Positions 46,801-55,385 of a DNA stretch of 64,000 nucleotides are shown here, piece by piece; positions within the stretch are counted from its first letter, which is position 1, and every line of letters starts with the position of its first letter. The stretch is from Fictibacillus aquaticus (lineage in GTDB: Bacteria; Bacillota; Bacilli; Bacillales; Fictibacillaceae). The stretch is taken from assembly GCF_002245695.1 (NCBI RefSeq), contig NZ_NOII01000003.1:62001-126000 (forward strand), given 5' to 3'. The notes below the pieces were generated by a model. It did not search any database and was not told where the DNA came from. It saw nothing but the letters and a program-made list of their open reading frames with translations. Position numbers and translations under genes: made by a program.

Positions 46801-46853
46801 TTGTATGTACACACAACTTTTAAACTATAATTTTTATTTGTTTGTACATACAA
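46801..46853 (-). promoter_or_regulatory. Paired 16-bp operators upstream of the quinone reductase
   Basis: TTGTATGTACACACAA (46801-46816) and TTGTTTGTACATACAA (46838-46853) share the form TTGTNTGTACANACAA and start 37 bp apart, with an AT-rich -10-like TATAGT between them on the minus strand. This is good geometry for a dimeric repressor, probably redox-sensing. No regulator gene is adjacent. Confidence 0.6.
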
Positions 46854-46900
46854 CATAATGCAAATCATTTTCTTTGTCAATAAAAGATACTTAAACCTTA

Positions 46901-47611
46901 TTACTCATATAAAAACACCTGAAGTTTGTCTTTTGAATCGAGAGTGCCAAGCAGGACGTTTTTAACCTCTGTCTGATAAAGGCGGTCCAGCTGAGAAATG
47001 ATCCATCCTTCATCTCTTTGTGTCTGAGTCAGTTCGTTCTTGTCTATTTTCCCTTCTTTTATGATTGTTTTTGGCAGCTCAAATAAAGCTGTTTTGATTT
47101 GGAGCGAAGAGGGTGTGAGCGGCTCGTATTGCGGGTCTAGGAAAACAGAGATTTTCCCGTCTGCTTCCCATATGGCGAGCGCGACTTTCTTCACATCTTC
47201 TGCCTTTGCTTCGCGCAGTTCTTCTAACAGTACATCGATAGATATCCGGGCTTTTTTTAACCCTTTTACAAGTATTTCTCCATTTTGAACGATAGTGATG
47301 GGCTTTGGTGTCACCAGTTTTCTGGCTGCAGGCCATTTCAATATGACATAAATGCTGCCAACATAAAGGGATACGAGAACCAGTGTGGAAATCATGGACC
47401 CTTTCATGCCGAGGTGTTCGTCTGAAAGGGGGTGGGCAATGATGTTTCCGATCACTAAGGCGATGGCGAAATCGAGTGTTCTTAGCTGGGAGATCGCGCG
47501 CTGCCCGAGTGCTTTCGTTACAATAAGCATAAAAAAGAAGGCTATAATTGCCCGCAAACTCCATTCGAAAGCTGTAAGCGATTCTTGCGTTTTTAAAAAC
47601 TCAAAATCCAT
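46901..47611 (-). CDS. DUF421 membrane protein (YetF type)
   Basis: 236 residues from ATG 47611 behind GAGGGTG; the frame is open far upstream but without support. Three N-terminal helices (about 18-95) include FFFMLIVTKALGQRAISQLRTLDFAIALVIGNIIAHPLS, the family hallmark. Two small cytoplasmic domains follow (PITIVQNGEILVKGLKKARISIDVLLEELRE, then KVALAIWEADGKISVFL). YetF and its paralogues act in spores and in vegetative cells, but their biochemical role is unclear. It is a single gene. Confidence 0.88.
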   Translation of the reverse strand: MDFEFLKTQESLTAFEWSLRAIIAFFFMLIVTKALGQRAISQLRTLDFAIALVIGNIIAHPLSDEHLGMKGSMISTLVLVSLYVGSIYVILKWPAARKLVTPKPITIVQNGEILVKGLKKARISIDVLLEELREAKAEDVKKVALAIWEADGKISVFLDPQYEPLTPSSLQIKTALFELPKTIIKEGKIDKNELTQTQRDEGWIISQLDRLYQTEVKNVLLGTLDSKDKLQVFLYE

Positions 47612-47756
47612 TTTAGACACACCCTCTCGTTCCATTTCGCTGTTAGTCAGTTTGTCTCGGAACTTCATATCATAATCGTAAAACGAAAAATTCCTCATAA
47701 TGGACGCCGGAAATTTCATAGTAATTAAGGTGAAGCGATGAAAAGGAGGAGACAAA

Positions 47757-48362
47757 ATGGGGGTTGAGGAAAAGGCAAAGTACGTTCTTGATTTGTTATA
47801 TAATCCGTCAAAAGATGAGCTAAGGATGGCTTTAATAAACATGAATATTAATGTTGAGGATCTTGAGCACATTTTAGGTTCTTCTGAGGGCAAGCCATAT
47901 TACCGGAAGCTGCTGTATAAAAATGATGACATAGAGATGCTCGTTATGAACTGGTCACAGCTGGAATGCGCGCCGCACGATCACGGAGAATCGCACGGCT
48001 TTATCCAAGTGCTTTCTGGCTCATCGATCAATACTGTGTATGAGCTGGATGAAAAAGGATTGCCTTCAGAGCTGTTTGACCAGATTCAGGAGAGCGGGAA
48101 GATTTTTTACGCACCGAAAAAGGGTGTCCATAAAATGCAGGCGGCAGGAGGAAGCGATCTTGTAACGCTTCATCTGTATTCACCTCCAATCACCGGAATG
48201 AAGGTCTATGATTTGGAGGCATGTGCTGTGTGTGTCGTGTCCGACGACTGCGGAGCCTGGTGGCCGGAGGAGCAGCGGCAGAAGCTGAAGGAGATCCAGC
48301 TAAGGGATGGGGGGTACGGTACCATTCACTTGAAACAGAGCAATAACAGCACTGGGAGGTGA
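47757..48362 (+). CDS. Cysteine dioxygenase family protein
   Basis: 201 residues. A cupin with the iron ligands in CAPHDHGESHGFIQVLSG (two His) and VTLHLYSPP (third His) marks type I cysteine dioxygenase (YubC in B. subtilis), which turns cysteine into cysteine sulfinate. GGAGGAGAC precedes the ATG. The last 17 residues (from about GGYGTIHLKQ) and the stop codon are encoded by copy 1 of the GGGGTACGGTACC palindromic element at 48311-48377, so the natural C-terminus was probably replaced. Confidence 0.9.
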   Translation: MGVEEKAKYVLDLLYNPSKDELRMALINMNINVEDLEHILGSSEGKPYYRKLLYKNDDIEMLVMNWSQLECAPHDHGESHGFIQVLSGSSINTVYELDEKGLPSELFDQIQESGKIFYAPKKGVHKMQAAGGSDLVTLHLYSPPITGMKVYDLEACAVCVVSDDCGAWWPEEQRQKLKEIQLRDGGYGTIHLKQSNNSTGR

Positions 48363-48377
48363 ATGGTACCGTACCCC
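48311..48377. repeat. GGGGTACGGTACC palindromic element, copy 1
   Basis: GGGGTACGGTACCATTCAC (48311-48329) and its exact complement (48359-48377) flank a 29-base centre. It overlaps the 3' end of the cysteine dioxygenase gene. Three more copies start at 52142, 54153 and 54639. Confidence 0.92.
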
Positions 48378-48461
48378 AAAAGCCAAACTTAGAATCAAGA
48401 TATTTGAAAAGCGCATGTGCTTCACGTATCGTAAAAGAATCTTTTGTTAGAGAAAGGTTGA

Positions 48462-49259
48462 GTGCACTTGAACTTACAGCTTGAAAATAAATTAGTGGTC
48501 GTAACAGGATCGACGTCTGGTATTGGAAAAGGCATCGCGAAGTCTTTTTTACAGGAAGGCGCAAAGGTAATCGTGAACGGACGCTCTCAGGACCGTGTGG
48601 ATGAAGCGGTTCAGGAGCTTTCTGCGTTTGGACAGGTTTACGGTATTGCGGCGGATGTGTCTGATGCGTCTGGCACCGCGGAGTTTGTCCGCCAGGTTAA
48701 GGATCATGGCGACGTGGATGTGCTCGTGAATAATATGGGTGTCTTTGAAGTGAAGGACTTTGTTGATGTCACCGATGAGGAATGGATGAACTATTTTAAC
48801 GTTAACGTACTGAGTACTGTGCGTTTGTCTCGTGCTTTCTTGCCAGATATGCTCAAGCGAAACACCGGCCGCATCATTAACATTGCGAGTGAAGCTGGGG
48901 TCAAGCCGCTGCCCCAGATGATCCCGTATTCAGTGACAAAGACGTCACTGATCAGCCTGGCGCGCGGATTAGCGGAGCTTACAAAGGGTACAAAGGTAAC
49001 GGTGAACAGCGTGCTGCCGGGGCCGACTTGGACAGAAGGTGTGGAAAGCTACATGGTCGGTGCTGCAGAAGCAGAAAACGAGGAGCTGGAGCAATTCACA
49101 GCCAACTACTTCAAAAAGAACGAACCAACATCCTTGATCCAGCGATTTGCCACAGTTGAAGAAGTGGCAGACACAGTTGTATTCATCGCATCGGAAAAAG
49201 CGTCCGCTATAAACGGAGCGGCACAAAGGGTAGAAGGCGGGATCATCCGATCTTTATAA
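48462..49259 (+). CDS. SDR family oxidoreductase (FabG-like)
   Basis: 265 residues from GTG 48462, with AAAGG just upstream; TTG 48468 is an alternative. VTGSTSGIGKGIA binds the cofactor, NNMGVF is the second motif, and the catalytic Ser-Tyr-Lys group is in INIASEAGVKPLPQMIPYSVTKTSLISLARG. The substrate is unknown; such proteins are often annotated as 3-oxoacyl reductases by default. A bidirectional terminator follows. Confidence 0.87.
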   Translation: MHLNLQLENKLVVVTGSTSGIGKGIAKSFLQEGAKVIVNGRSQDRVDEAVQELSAFGQVYGIAADVSDASGTAEFVRQVKDHGDVDVLVNNMGVFEVKDFVDVTDEEWMNYFNVNVLSTVRLSRAFLPDMLKRNTGRIINIASEAGVKPLPQMIPYSVTKTSLISLARGLAELTKGTKVTVNSVLPGPTWTEGVESYMVGAAEAENEELEQFTANYFKKNEPTSLIQRFATVEEVADTVVFIASEKASAINGAAQRVEGGIIRSL

Positions 49260-49270
49260 AAATCACATAC

Positions 49271-49312
49271 AAAAAGCTCAGAGACTTTTGAAAAGTTCTG
49301 AGCTTTTTTTCT
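49271..49312. terminator. Bidirectional terminator
   Basis: AAAAAGCTCAGA (49271-49282) pairs with TCTGAGCTTTTT (49297-49308), with an inner ACTTTT/AAAAGT stem. Confidence 0.88.
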
Positions 49313-49316
49313 TGCT

Positions 49317-50198
49317 CTAAAAAATCGTTTCCGATTTTTTAAGGAAGTTTTTTAAACGAACTAAATTCTCTTCAAGGAATGCAGCATTTTTTTCAAGTCC
49401 ACGGCGTTTACACCAGCCAATACTATTAAACGCATCTGTAAATTGATAGAAAGGCAATACAATCTCTAGATCAATTAATGGTCTGATACTTTTATAGCCT
49501 TCTTTATACGCCTCATACAATGTTTGATCGAAGCTTAAAAAATCTCGATGCAATTTCGTGAAGTCAACTTCTGTTGAACCAAATCGTACACTTTCAAAAT
49601 CTATGATTCCCGAAACTTCATTGTCATTAATTATGATGTTGGCTGGACGAAAATCCATATGTACAAAGCTTGGTCCGTCTGGTGACGGGAGCTGCTGTTT
49701 CATTCTCTCGTATCTTTCAAGTGCTTGTGTGTATAATCCCTCATCCAAAACATCTTTTACATCCTGTGCAAAGCTGTAAAATTGCTGTTCAATAAATGCA
49801 GACCAGCTTGCAAATTCATTTTGTATGCCGGTTAACTCCATCAAAGCAGGCGGCTGAACGGTATGCATCGAGGCATGAATAACCCCGACTTGAAATGCTG
49901 CCTTTGGTGAAACATCCATTGTTAGAGGCTGTCCTTTCATTTCAGACAATAAAAAAACACCGTGACATTCCTCGTCACCCGTCCAATAATCCAGCAAATC
50001 AGGAATAGCAACAGTATTTTTTAAGATTTCATACGCTTCTAACTCCCGCTGAAATTTCATTTTTGTATAGGGGATCTTCAGAAAAACATTTTCGCCATTA
50101 AGCAAGGTACATTTATAGACAATTGAACTAAAGGAATCTTCAACCTCATCCATTGATAGTACCTGCAGTTTAAATTGCTTTATGATATGGTCTAGCAT
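49317..50198 (-). CDS. APH-family phosphotransferase
   Basis: 293 residues from ATG 50198 behind AAGGGGTG; 11 upstream codons are open but unlikely. A kinase-like fold: NVFLKIPYTKMKFQRELEAYEIL holds the ATP lysine, FVHMDFRPANIIIND carries the catalytic Asp and the metal Asn, and GIIDFESVRFGSTEVDF is the DFG-like Asp. It phosphorylates a small hydroxyl compound such as an aminoglycoside, choline or a sugar; the substrate is unknown. It is a single gene. Confidence 0.85.
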   Translation of the reverse strand: MLDHIIKQFKLQVLSMDEVEDSFSSIVYKCTLLNGENVFLKIPYTKMKFQRELEAYEILKNTVAIPDLLDYWTGDEECHGVFLLSEMKGQPLTMDVSPKAAFQVGVIHASMHTVQPPALMELTGIQNEFASWSAFIEQQFYSFAQDVKDVLDEGLYTQALERYERMKQQLPSPDGPSFVHMDFRPANIIINDNEVSGIIDFESVRFGSTEVDFTKLHRDFLSFDQTLYEAYKEGYKSIRPLIDLEIVLPFYQFTDAFNSIGWCKRRGLEKNAAFLEENLVRLKNFLKKSETIF

Positions 50199-50399
50199 CA
50201 AGTCACACCCCTTTTTGCAATTAACATACATCCATTTGATTTTAACTTATTTATCCAATAATACTACATAGTAATTTCAACGGATTTCAGGAGGCGATAC
50301 AGCTCAATAATTAGAAGCTTTACCCAGCTTGTTTTGTGCAAGGAAGGAAGGGGAATCACTTAACCACTATGCGTCAACGTTGGCGGTGGAGGTGTCAGT

Positions 50400-52082
50400 A
50401 TGGGAAAAGGCAAGACAGCAGCACGCTCCAGAAGAAGTTTGTATGATCGGGAAACGGCGGTTGGAAAGCACGGGATGGTCGTGAGTGCGCATCCTGTTGC
50501 GACAGATGCGGGAGAGAAAATACTGCGGGCGGGAGGCAATGCTATCGATGCGGCGATCGCCGTACAATTTGCACTGAATGTCGGAGAACCGATGATGACA
50601 GGAATCGGCGGCAGCGGATTTTTCATGGTCTATCATAAGGAAAGCGGAAAGGTGAAAATATATGACGGCCATTCGCAGGCACCTAAGGCGGCCTATCCGT
50701 CTATGTTCCTTGATGAAAAAGACGAGGTCATCCCGTTCAGAAAGCGTTCGATTCAAGGTACGGCAGTTGGGATACCGGGAATTTTAAAGGCAATGGATGC
50801 GGCATTGAACGAATACGGGTCCAAGCCGCTTGCCGATCTGATCGAACCCGCTGCACAGGCTGCGGAACAGGGTGTTGAGATTAACTGGATTTTAAAAGAT
50901 ATTTTAACAAAATATGAGTACAGGTTAGGCGATCACGCACGTGAATTGTTTTTCCCGAACGGAAAAGCGGTGGAGGAAGGATCGTTCGTGAATCATAAAG
51001 ACCTCGCTAAAACATATCGCATTTTGCAGAAGCAGGGGATTAAAGCTTTTTATGAAGGAGAGATCGCCGAGGCTATCATCTCTACCATCAAAGAGCACGG
51101 CGGTTTTATGGAGATGAGCGATTTAAAGGATTATAAAATAACGGTTGATGAGCCGGTTTGGGGCACGTACAGAGGCTATAAGATTGCGTCATCTAACATG
51201 CCGAGCGCAGGCGGGACGACGGTTCTGCAGATTTTAAAGATACTTGAAGGCTTTGATTTGGCTAAGTATGGTCCGCGTTCTTGGGAAAAATATTATTTGT
51301 TTGCTGAAGCGATGCGCATTGCTTTTTCAGATAAAATTGCGTTTGCCGGGGATCCGCGGTTTGATGAAGTGCCTGTGAAAGGGCTGCTGAATGAAGAATA
51401 TTTGATCGGCAGGAGAGATTTCATTAACTGGGAGAACCGTAACAGTGAGGTTGATTTCGGCAACCCTTGGGCATATGATTCAGCGAAAAAGAAAGAAGTC
51501 GTCCGTCAGCCATATGAGCCTGAACGTGACTTGAGCGAAACCACCCATTTTACTGTAATCGACCGCTGGGGCAATATTGCGGCATGCACGTCAACCGTTG
51601 AGCACCCGTTCGGCACCGGTATCATGGTAAAGGATCACGGTTTCCTTCTCAATAATGAGCTGACCGACTTTGATGCGGTCCCTGGCGGATTAAATGAGGT
51701 GCAGCCAGACAAACGGCCAGTCAGCTGCAAAAGTCCTTCTATAATATTTAAAGATAATAAGCCGATCTTTACACTTGGTTCGCCAGGCGGGCCGACCATT
51801 GTCGGCTCGGTGTTTCAGACGATCGCGAATATCATTGATTTTGGCATGGATATGAAGGAAGCAATCGAGGAACCTAGAATCTTCGGAAGTACGAGTCCGC
51901 TTATCGGCTGGGAAGCGGGCATCGACATGAACAGCAAAGGAACACTTGAAGCGATGGGATTTGAGTTCGGCGATGCACCGTTTCCGATCGGCAACGTGCA
52001 GGGAATTCAGATCAATGAGGACGGCACCCTGTTCGGCGCGGCAGATTCAAGCCGTGAGGGGAAGGCTGTAGGGATAGATTAA
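50400..52082 (+). CDS. Gamma-glutamyltransferase-like Ntn hydrolase, YwrD type
   Basis: 560 residues. AGGNAIDAAIAVQFALNVGEPMMTGIGGSGFFMVY is the large-subunit signature, and the autoprocessing nucleophile Thr is the second Thr of SETTHFTVIDRWG (about residue 382). LTDFDAVPGG, KRPVSCKSPSIIF and GSPGGPTIVGSVFQ complete the small subunit. No signal peptide is visible, unlike secreted Ggt, so it is a cytoplasmic homologue like B. subtilis YwrD. It may act on glutathione-like gamma-glutamyl or acylated amino compounds. GGTGGAGGTG precedes the ATG. Confidence 0.9.
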   Translation: MGKGKTAARSRRSLYDRETAVGKHGMVVSAHPVATDAGEKILRAGGNAIDAAIAVQFALNVGEPMMTGIGGSGFFMVYHKESGKVKIYDGHSQAPKAAYPSMFLDEKDEVIPFRKRSIQGTAVGIPGILKAMDAALNEYGSKPLADLIEPAAQAAEQGVEINWILKDILTKYEYRLGDHARELFFPNGKAVEEGSFVNHKDLAKTYRILQKQGIKAFYEGEIAEAIISTIKEHGGFMEMSDLKDYKITVDEPVWGTYRGYKIASSNMPSAGGTTVLQILKILEGFDLAKYGPRSWEKYYLFAEAMRIAFSDKIAFAGDPRFDEVPVKGLLNEEYLIGRRDFINWENRNSEVDFGNPWAYDSAKKKEVVRQPYEPERDLSETTHFTVIDRWGNIAACTSTVEHPFGTGIMVKDHGFLLNNELTDFDAVPGGLNEVQPDKRPVSCKSPSIIFKDNKPIFTLGSPGGPTIVGSVFQTIANIIDFGMDMKEAIEEPRIFGSTSPLIGWEAGIDMNSKGTLEAMGFEFGDAPFPIGNVQGIQINEDGTLFGAADSSREGKAVGID

Positions 52083-52100
52083 GTGATATATATCAGAGTA

Positions 52101-52131
52101 AGAACTCCTTGAAAAAGGGAGTTCTTTTTTT
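52101..52131 (+). terminator. Terminator of the GGT-like gene
   Basis: AGAACTCC (52101-52108) pairs with GGAGTTCT (52118-52125), followed by seven T. Confidence 0.85.
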
Positions 52132-52141
52132 ATGAAGTTTC

Positions 52142-52210
52142 GGGGGTACGGTACCATTTAGAAAAAAAACGTCAGTAGCGCCTTTTCTTCAGGAATGGTA
52201 CCGTACCCCC
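52142..52210. repeat. GGGGTACGGTACC palindromic element, copy 2
   Basis: GGGGGTACGGTACCATT (52142-52158) and its complement (52194-52210) flank a 35-base centre that holds GAAAA and TTTTC for a longer stem. It is intergenic, 60 bases after the GGT-like gene. Confidence 0.92.
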
Positions 52211-52310
52211 ATCTTTAACCCATCTTTATTTCCTTGAATCAATCAGCACAAGTAATTTATAACTGTTTATGGGTAAAAATGTAAATAATAATGATTGGCA
52301 GGTGAAAAGA

Positions 52311-53222
52311 GTGAAGGTTGTTCAATTAGAATCCGCTGAGATTTCATACAGGATATTCGGAGAGGCAGAGGTCAAGGTAGTAATCGTGCCAGCTTTAGGT
52401 TCTTGCAGTGCTGAATGGTGGCATCTTGCTGAACGATTCTCCAAGAACAAGAACTATTCTGTGCTTGTATATGATCGGGCTGGGTATGGAATGAGCTCGC
52501 CGTCTTCGATAAAAAGAACACCGCGTCATGTTGCTGAAGAGCTGGCGCAGCTGCTTTCTAAACTGAACGTGACTCATAAAGTTGTATTGGTCGGGCATTC
52601 ACAAGGAGGATTGTACATTCAGCAGTTCGCAAGAGCATATCCTCATTTAGTAAAAGGACTAGTCCTGGTTGATCCTTTGTCAGCCAATGACAACATCTTT
52701 AAAATAAAGCTAACCGAAGAACTATATAAAAAAAGCGGTGTAAACAAATTGAAGGCCTTGAGAATAGGCTATTGGCTGACTTCTTTTAAACTGGGAACCT
52801 TTTTTGTGCCAGTCTTGAAAAAAGCACCGCCGTTTTATTATTACAATCATTTTTCTAAAGAAGCGGAAACTTACATTCTAAAAGCTTTTACAAAGCCAAT
52901 GCAATACAAAACGGCAATTGAAGAATATCACTTCTCGCATGATGAAGAAGAGATCGCTCATCTAAAAGAAAAAGGAAACTTTCCGGATATAGCTCTTAAA
53001 CTAATTACGCACACTCCAAGAAAAGCAATGGAAGAAATTATTTACTACGGCGGGACAACAGAAGAGGAAGCACAGCTGATAGACGAGATTTCGCAGAAGT
53101 TAATGAAAGAATACTTAACCTTTTCTAGCAAGTCTGAGCTGATACTGGCAAAAAACAGCAGTCATTATATTCATCTGACAGAACCGGAACTGATTAAGAA
53201 AGCGATTGAAGATATAATCTGA
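52311..53222 (+). CDS. Alpha/beta hydrolase
   Basis: 303 residues from GTG 52311, five bases after AGGTGA; ATG 52269 is in frame but has no ribosome binding site. The nucleophile elbow is GHSQGG, the oxyanion segment is VPALGSCSAEWW, the acid is probably in the LVDPLSAND or later region, and the His is in NSSHYIHLTEP. The substrate is unknown. It has its own terminator and converges on the chloroperoxidase-like gene. Confidence 0.85.
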   Translation: MKVVQLESAEISYRIFGEAEVKVVIVPALGSCSAEWWHLAERFSKNKNYSVLVYDRAGYGMSSPSSIKRTPRHVAEELAQLLSKLNVTHKVVLVGHSQGGLYIQQFARAYPHLVKGLVLVDPLSANDNIFKIKLTEELYKKSGVNKLKALRIGYWLTSFKLGTFFVPVLKKAPPFYYYNHFSKEAETYILKAFTKPMQYKTAIEEYHFSHDEEEIAHLKEKGNFPDIALKLITHTPRKAMEEIIYYGGTTEEEAQLIDEISQKLMKEYLTFSSKSELILAKNSSHYIHLTEPELIKKAIEDII

Positions 53223-53244
53223 AGAGCAGAATTAATATAAAAAT

Positions 53245-53279
53245 AAGAACTTCCCGAGCAAGGAAGTTCTTGTTTTTTA
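53245..53279. terminator. Bidirectional terminator
   Basis: AAGAACTTCC (53245-53254) pairs with GGAAGTTCTT (53262-53271), followed by G and T run, between convergent genes. Confidence 0.85.
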
Positions 53280-53287
53280 TTGTTGTT

Positions 53288-54130
53288 TTATTCGTTTTCT
53301 TTTAAGAAGTTAACGAGTATTCTGTTAAACTCCTCCGCATGTGTTGCGTTAAAACCATGCGGAGCGCCTTCGATGACCGCAAGCTGGCTGCCAGAAATCA
53401 TCTCGTGTGCCCGTTTTCCACTGACCTCTAGCGGAACGATGGCATCTGAGTCGCCGTGGATGACGAGTGTCGGCACAGTAAATTTTTCAAGGTCTTCTCT
53501 GAAGTCAGTCCGGCCGAATGCGGAGATACAGTCGAGCGTTCCTTTTGGCGATGCGAAATCGGCTATGTTTTTAATATATTGACGGAACGGCTCGCTCACA
53601 AGATCTGTTTTGTCTCCAGCGGTAAAGAATTTCTTTGTAAAGTCATCAAGAAATGCCAGCCTGTCGCTTTTGACTCCTTTCTCGAACTCAGCGATTGTCG
53701 CATCATCCAGCCCGCCATCAGGGTTGTCAGATGACTTGTAAAGGTATGGCGTAACAGCACCAGCTAGAACGGCCTTGCTCACACGTTCGGTTCCATACGT
53801 GCCGATATAGCGGGCAACCTCGCCGCCGCCCATTGAAAAGCCGACAAGAGTGACGTCCAGAAGATCCAACTGCTGTATGAGCTGGTGGAGATCATCTGCG
53901 AAAGTATCGTAATCATAGCCGCTGTATGGCTGTGAGGACTGGCCAAAGCCTCTGCGGTCATATGTGATAACTCTATATCCTGCATCGATAAGCGCTGGCA
54001 CCTGTTTCTCCCATGAACGTCCGCTGAGCGGCCACCCGTGGATGAGAATGACAGGTTTTCCTGTTCCATGATCTTCGTAATAAAGTTCCACCGGCGTATT
54101 GTTTTCTGAACCTGCATTAATCCTTGGCAA
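53288..54130 (-). CDS. Alpha/beta hydrolase, non-haem chloroperoxidase/arylesterase type
   Basis: 280 residues from TTG 54130, seven bases after GAGGAGG. ILIHGWPLSGRSWEKQ carries the oxyanion residues, the nucleophile Ser is in VGFSMGGGEVARY, VIHGDSDAIVP holds the Asp and GAPHGFNATH the His. The GFSMGGGEVARYI block is typical of perhydrolase/chloroperoxidase enzymes, whose in vivo substrates are usually esters. Copy 3 of the palindromic element lies 23 bases upstream of the start. Confidence 0.9.
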   Translation of the reverse strand: MPRINAGSENNTPVELYYEDHGTGKPVILIHGWPLSGRSWEKQVPALIDAGYRVITYDRRGFGQSSQPYSGYDYDTFADDLHQLIQQLDLLDVTLVGFSMGGGEVARYIGTYGTERVSKAVLAGAVTPYLYKSSDNPDGGLDDATIAEFEKGVKSDRLAFLDDFTKKFFTAGDKTDLVSEPFRQYIKNIADFASPKGTLDCISAFGRTDFREDLEKFTVPTLVIHGDSDAIVPLEVSGKRAHEMISGSQLAVIEGAPHGFNATHAEEFNRILVNFLKENE

Positions 54131-54152
54131 AATAAAACCTCCTCATGTGTGG

Positions 54153-54218
54153 GGGGTACGGTACCATTTGATGAGAAAGCTTCTATGATGCTGTTTCTCC
54201 TAAATGGTACCGTACCCC
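54153..54218. repeat. GGGGTACGGTACC palindromic element, copy 3
   Basis: GGGGTACGGTACCATTT (54153-54169) and its complement (54202-54218) flank a 32-base centre with GAGAAA and TTTCTC. Its centre is nearly identical to that of copy 4 (GCTTCTATGA-GCTGTTTCTCCT). Confidence 0.92.
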
Positions 54219-54404
54219 GTCCCTTCTATCTCCTTTACCATTTTCCCCTCACACTATAGTGCTTAAACGGTTTTGACTGCGGCTATACAAACAACCATTT
54301 TTGCAAGATTAAGAGGTTTGTCCAAACACTTTAGACAAGCCTGCGTAAGATAAGGTATGAAAGGAGCATGACTCTTTTCCAGTTTCCTTATCGAGGGGGT
54401 GGAA

Positions 54405-54506
54405 TTGACCGTGATTGAATTTCTAGAGGATTGGCTTTCTTTCAAGAAGAAGAAAAAGAAGAAAAAAGTTAGAAATGGTGACGACGCTGCTAACCCGCCT
54501 GCGTAG
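54405..54506 (+). CDS. Tiny Lys-rich protein (33 aa)
   Basis: A TTG start at 54405 follows GAGGGGGTGG, and a clear terminator lies 17 bases after the stop. The product has an acidic-hydrophobic start (TVIEFLEDWLSF), a run of eight lysines and an acidic tail (NGDDAANPPA). The start could instead be GTG 54411. No family is recognised; it may be a membrane-associated or nucleic-acid-binding peptide. Ribosome binding site plus terminator support translation. Confidence 0.55.
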   Translation: MTVIEFLEDWLSFKKKKKKKKVRNGDDAANPPA

Positions 54507-54522
54507 TTAAATACACCTCAAG

Positions 54523-54552
54523 AAAACCGGGAGTGAACCCCGGTTTTTTGTT
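54523..54552 (+). terminator. Terminator of the Lys-rich peptide gene
   Basis: AAAACCGGG (54523-54531) pairs with CCCGGTTTT (54538-54546), followed by T residues. Confidence 0.85.
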
Positions 54553-54638
54553 GTTTAGGAGTCGAGGAAAACTCGTTTTAACAATTTGCGGGTTTATGAT
54601 GCTTTGTTTGTTTTTGCTGTTCCTGAGGGCTGCTTTGT

Positions 54639-54706
54639 GGGGTACGGTACCCATTTGAAGAAAATGCTTCTATGACGCTGTTTCTCCTAAATGGGTACCG
54701 TACCCC
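54639..54706. repeat. GGGGTACGGTACC palindromic element, copy 4
   Basis: GGGGTACGGTACCCATTT (54639-54656) and its complement (54689-54706) flank a 32-base centre. Both arms carry the same extra C/G relative to copy 3, so the change was copied or compensated to keep the pairing. Confidence 0.92.
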
Positions 54707-54828
54707 CGACGAATATCCAAGCCAATCCGGACAAGCATCATATAGTAGTAGAAAGGGAGAACTCAATTATTACCTATAACTAATCGTTCATTTTCTGCCC
54801 TTTGGAAGCAGTAAAAGGGGGAATATCC

Positions 54829-55317
54829 TTGTATATTCGAAAAAGGGTCCGCGGCCAGGATGACCCTGTTTTAATTAATATGGTAATTAAACAATTTAAG
54901 GTTAAGAATGAAGTGATTACCGCTATCATCGAACAAGCCCATGAAATATTGGTTGTATGTGATGAACAGGATACGATAGTCGGTTTTGTATCGTACCGTT
55001 TTAAACTATTGGACATGGTTTATGTGGATTATGTTGTACTTGATGAAGAGCACCAAGGAAGAGGAATTGCGTCAAAATTTCTTCCTGTGTTTGAAAAGCA
55101 TTGTTTAAAACAGGGCATACGTGTTATTTACGGAACAGTTGATAGTGACAATACAGATGCACTGAGACTTTTTGAACGCTGGGGCTTTACAGTGAAGGGT
55201 CAGCTCGGTTCAAGTGTGATTATTGAAAAGCATCTACAAGAGATACGTAATAAAAATGCACCGCCTCCATATGTTAAAAAGCTGTCCGAGCCGCCGGGTC
55301 TGACACGTAATAAATAA
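54829..55317 (+). CDS. GNAT family N-acetyltransferase
   Basis: 162 residues from TTG 54829, seven bases after AAGGGGGA; an in-frame TTG at 54802 lacks a site. VYVDYVVLDEEHQGRGIASKFLPVFEKHCLKQGIRVIYGTVDSDNTDALRLFERWGFTVKG is the acetyl-CoA and ending block. The C-terminus has a basic, proline-rich extension (NKNAPPPYVKKLSEPPG) not usual for the family. The substrate is unknown. It converges on the Cys-rich gene. Confidence 0.85.
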   Translation: MYIRKRVRGQDDPVLINMVIKQFKVKNEVITAIIEQAHEILVVCDEQDTIVGFVSYRFKLLDMVYVDYVVLDEEHQGRGIASKFLPVFEKHCLKQGIRVIYGTVDSDNTDALRLFERWGFTVKGQLGSSVIIEKHLQEIRNKNAPPPYVKKLSEPPGLTRNK

Positions 55318-55329
55318 TGATTTACTAAG

Positions 55330-55364
55330 AAAACCTTATCCCTCTGTAAAAGGGATAAGGTTTT
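55330..55364. terminator. Bidirectional terminator
   Basis: AAAACCTTATCCCT pairs with AGGGATAAGGTTTT around CTGTAA, with T residues following on both sides, between convergent genes. Confidence 0.85.
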
Positions 55365-55385
55365 TGTCATTGATAGCTTGTCCAA

